Shown: piece after piece, positions 7,850-9,346 of the stretch
Layout of the letters: the number at the start of each line of letters is the position of its first letter
Numbering within the stretch: the stretch's first letter is position 1
The notes under the pieces: model-generated
What the model was told of the DNA's origin: nothing
The model's input: only the letters and a program-made list of their open reading frames with translations
Databases searched by the model: none
Made by a program: the position numbers and the translations under genes
Source: Nitrospirae bacterium GWC2_56_14
Lineage (GTDB): Bacteria > Nitrospirota > UBA9217
Assembly (NCBI GenBank): GCA_001803705.1
Contig: MHDY01000250.1
Location: 366-9,711 of the forward strand
Direction of reading: 5' to 3'
DNA: 9,346 bases

Positions 7850-8397
7850 CAACGGCGGCCATGCTTTTTTTCTTCCAGCTCCAGCAGCAACTTCTTCATC
7901 CCGATCCCGCCCGAGAACCCGCCCATGCTCCCTGCTGAACTGATGACGCGATGGCAGGGTATTATGATCGGGACCGGATTCGCGCCGAGCGCCTGGCCCA
8001 CGGCACGGCTGGCTTTCGGATTCCTGATCCGCTTCGCGATCCAGGCGTAGGACTGCGTTTCGCCGGAAGGGATCGCCGCGGCCGCCTTCCACACCGCCTG
8101 CTGGAAGGGCGTATAATACCGTAAATCGAGAGGGAGGTCAAATGAAACGCTTTCGCCTGAGAAGTAGCGCTGGAGAAGCTTGACCACTTTTTTCAGGATG
8201 AGAGGATTTGAAGAATTGTATTCCTCCGAACTCCGATCCCCCAACTCCGAACCACGCAGCTCCCGCAGAACAGCCGCTTTATCCTTCTTCGGCAGGACGA
8301 TCCGAGATATTCCCTGCCCTGAAGCAACCACGCCAACCCATCCGAGAGAGGTCCGAAAAACAGCACTGTTGTTAATTCCGCATTCCGAATTCCGCAT
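7849..8397 (-). CDS. ogt: Methylated-DNA--protein-cysteine S-methyltransferase
   Basis: This 182-residue suicide repair protein moves alkyl groups from O6-alkylguanine (and O4-alkylthymine) in DNA onto its own cysteine. The catalytic part is complete: TPFQQAVW (96-103), GETQSYAWIA (Tyr117), ASRAVGQALGANPVPII (arginine finger Arg131, Asn140), IPCHRV (acceptor Cys148, His149) and a Glu in the closing LLLELE (173). The N-terminal domain (about 15-45, SLGWVGVVASGQGISRIVLP) is short. Residues about 49-64, rich in Ser/Glu/Asn, look like an inserted linker and coincide with a degenerate heptamer repeat. The start is well supported by GGAGGT eight bases upstream, inside the murJ 3' end. The first eight or so residues (MRNSECGI) are encoded by the heptamer array at 8378-8405. 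The stop overlaps the start of the hydrolase gene. Confidence 0.96.
   Translation of the reverse strand: MRNSECGINNSAVFRTSLGWVGVVASGQGISRIVLPKKDKAAVLRELRGSELGDRSSEEYNSSNPLILKKVVKLLQRYFSGESVSFDLPLDLRYYTPFQQAVWKAAAAIPSGETQSYAWIAKRIRNPKASRAVGQALGANPVPIIIPCHRVISSAGSMGGFSGGIGMKKLLLELEEKKHGRR
8226..8253 (-). repeat. Degenerate four-heptamer array inside ogt
   Basis: On the plus strand four successive heptamers (CCGAACT, CCGATCC, CCCAACT, CCGAACC) make 28 bases. They share the CCG[AC]A-start pattern and the length of the arrays after guaB and murJ but are less regular. They encode Ogt residues about 49-58 (GSELGDRSSE), between the N-terminal part and the catalytic domain. Confidence 0.6.
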
Positions 8398-8405
8398 TCC
8401 GAATT
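8378..8405 (-). repeat. Four-heptamer array at the murJ stop and ogt start
   Basis: On the plus strand CCGCATT and CCGAATT alternate to give four exact units (28 bases). On the minus strand the array starts inside the murJ TAA stop (8406-8404) and runs through the ogt start codon (8397) and its first codons. The plan is the same as that of the array after guaB, with A/T changes in the unit. Confidence 0.85.
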
Positions 8406-9346
8406 ACCTCCCCCTTTTCCTCTTCACCATCCCCCAGAGGAACTTCAGCTCCTCGCTCCTCACGATCCACATCGCAAGAACATAGAACAACACACTCACG
8501 GCCATAGTGCCCACGAGCAGTTCAGACTTGTACAAGATCTCCCCACGCAGTTCCCAAACCGGGTCCCTGCTGACCCACCAGCCGATGGCAGCCATGGCAG
8601 CGGATGCCGGTATGATCCTGAGCAGCGAGGTCATAATCCTCCTGCCGTCCATGCGGCCGATCTTTTTTCGCAGCTGCAGCGTGAGCAGGCCGATGTTCAG
8701 CATGGCCGCAAGCGACGTGGCGAGCGCCAAGCCCCCATGGGCCAGCGGTCCCATGAGAATAACGCTGAGCAGGATGTTCGTGACCATGGCAAGGGCGGCG
8801 ATCTTGACAGGCGTTTTGGTGTCCTGCAGCGAGTAGAAGGCCTGGGCCACGATGCGCACGCCGGCAAAGGCCCAGAGCCCGATGGAATAGTACAGAATGG
8901 CAGCTGCAGTTCCCGCGGTCGATATGCGGTCGAACTGGCCGTGCTCCAGCAGCAGGTTCACAATGGGAACGCGAAGCGCGATAAGTCCCGCCATTGCGGG
9001 GAACATGATGAAGAACACGAGCCGGAGCCCCAACGACAAGGTCTCGCGGAAGGCCTCGGTCTCCCCCCGCGCTGCCTGGGCGGACATGGTCGGCAGCACT
9101 GCCGTGGCAATGGCGATGCCGAAGATGCCGAGCGGAAAATGGATGAACCGCATCCCGTAGAACAGATAGGTGATGCTTCCCGTTGCCAGGAACGACGCCA
9201 GTATCGTGCTCACAAAGATATTGACCTGAGTGACCGAGGAACTCAGCATGATCGGCAGGGCCAGCCTCCCTATCTTCGCGACCCCGGGATGGCTTGGCTG
9301 AAATTCGGGCCGCATCATCATCCCCTGCTTCCTGAGCCCCGGCACC
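8404..9346 (-). CDS. murJ: Lipid II flippase MurJ, N-terminal part beyond window
   Basis: The frame is open to the right window edge, so roughly the first 200 residues of a protein of about 510-520 are missing. The visible 314 residues match the second half of MurJ, the polytopic inner-membrane protein that moves lipid II outward for peptidoglycan synthesis. Recognisable parts in order: PGLRKQG and KIGRLALPIMLSSSVTQVN; SITYLFYGMRFIHFPLGIFG, with the Arg (residue 66 of the visible part) matching the essential E. coli Arg270; the loop YSLQDTKTPVKIA (171-183); GPLAHGGLALATSLA; and LQLRKKIG. Several hydrophobic helices follow to the basic end VKRKRGR. The first visible codons are internal; the GTG at the edge is not the start. 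The last codons carry the Shine-Dalgarno of ogt. Confidence 0.96.
   Translation of the reverse strand, partial: VPGLRKQGMMMRPEFQPSHPGVAKIGRLALPIMLSSSVTQVNIFVSTILASFLATGSITYLFYGMRFIHFPLGIFGIAIATAVLPTMSAQAARGETEAFRETLSLGLRLVFFIMFPAMAGLIALRVPIVNLLLEHGQFDRISTAGTAAAILYYSIGLWAFAGVRIVAQAFYSLQDTKTPVKIAALAMVTNILLSVILMGPLAHGGLALATSLAAMLNIGLLTLQLRKKIGRMDGRRIMTSLLRIIPASAAMAAIGWWVSRDPVWELRGEILYKSELLVGTMAVSVLFYVLAMWIVRSEELKFLWGMVKRKRGR
8406..8411 (-). promoter_or_regulatory. Ribosome binding site of ogt
   Basis: GGAGGT, extended by a G run, lies at the very end of murJ on the minus strand, overlaps its stop codon by one base, and is eight bases before the ogt ATG at 8397. It fixes the ogt start within the heptamer array. 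Confidence 0.85.

Noticed and set aside
7850..8092. Longer start for the metallo-beta-lactamase-fold gene at 8092
   Set aside because: The extra 81 codons overlap the catalytic part of ogt in another frame and have shadow composition.

Overview
The window comes from a diderm (Gram-negative-type) bacterium of moderately high G+C. It carries lipid A and peptidoglycan-precursor genes (lpxC, murJ) and a lipobox-type lipoprotein. No gene fixes the lineage. The mix of a DUF4382-like lipoprotein, NtrC/NtrX-type receiver and short heptamer repeats would fit Nitrospirota or a former deltaproteobacterial group, but that is only an impression. All eight genes I can support lie on the minus strand, so they are read from high to low coordinates. 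The long plus-strand ORFs are antisense shadows.

In order of transcription: (1) 9346-7097 is a tight cluster of murJ (5' end cut by the window edge), ogt and a metallo-beta-lactamase-fold hydrolase. ogt starts six bases after murJ, and the hydrolase start codon overlaps the ogt stop codon. (2) 6957-5244 holds guaB with its own strong ribosome binding site and possible promoters, followed by an unrecognised 59-residue, four-cysteine protein and a clear intrinsic terminator at 5182-5214. (3) 5147-2451 is a large SNF2-family ATPase. (4) 2355-1027 is a fusion of a response-regulator receiver domain to LpxC, the committed-step deacetylase of lipid A synthesis, behind a promoter with a perfect -35 box. 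(5) 819 to the left edge is a probable DUF4382-type lipoprotein, cut by the window edge, behind its own candidate promoter.

The main discovery candidate is the receiver-LpxC fusion. Both halves keep their key residues (phospho-acceptor Asp52; zinc and catalytic residues of LpxC), so lipid A synthesis may be under direct phosphorelay control. The LpxC half also lacks the E. coli-type C-terminal tail and has Leu where most LpxC proteins have the N-terminal motif His. A second pattern is a family of 28-bp arrays made of four heptamers. One sits just after the guaB stop, one at the murJ stop/ogt start, and one inside ogt. At murJ-ogt the array supplies the ogt start codon and part of its N terminus.
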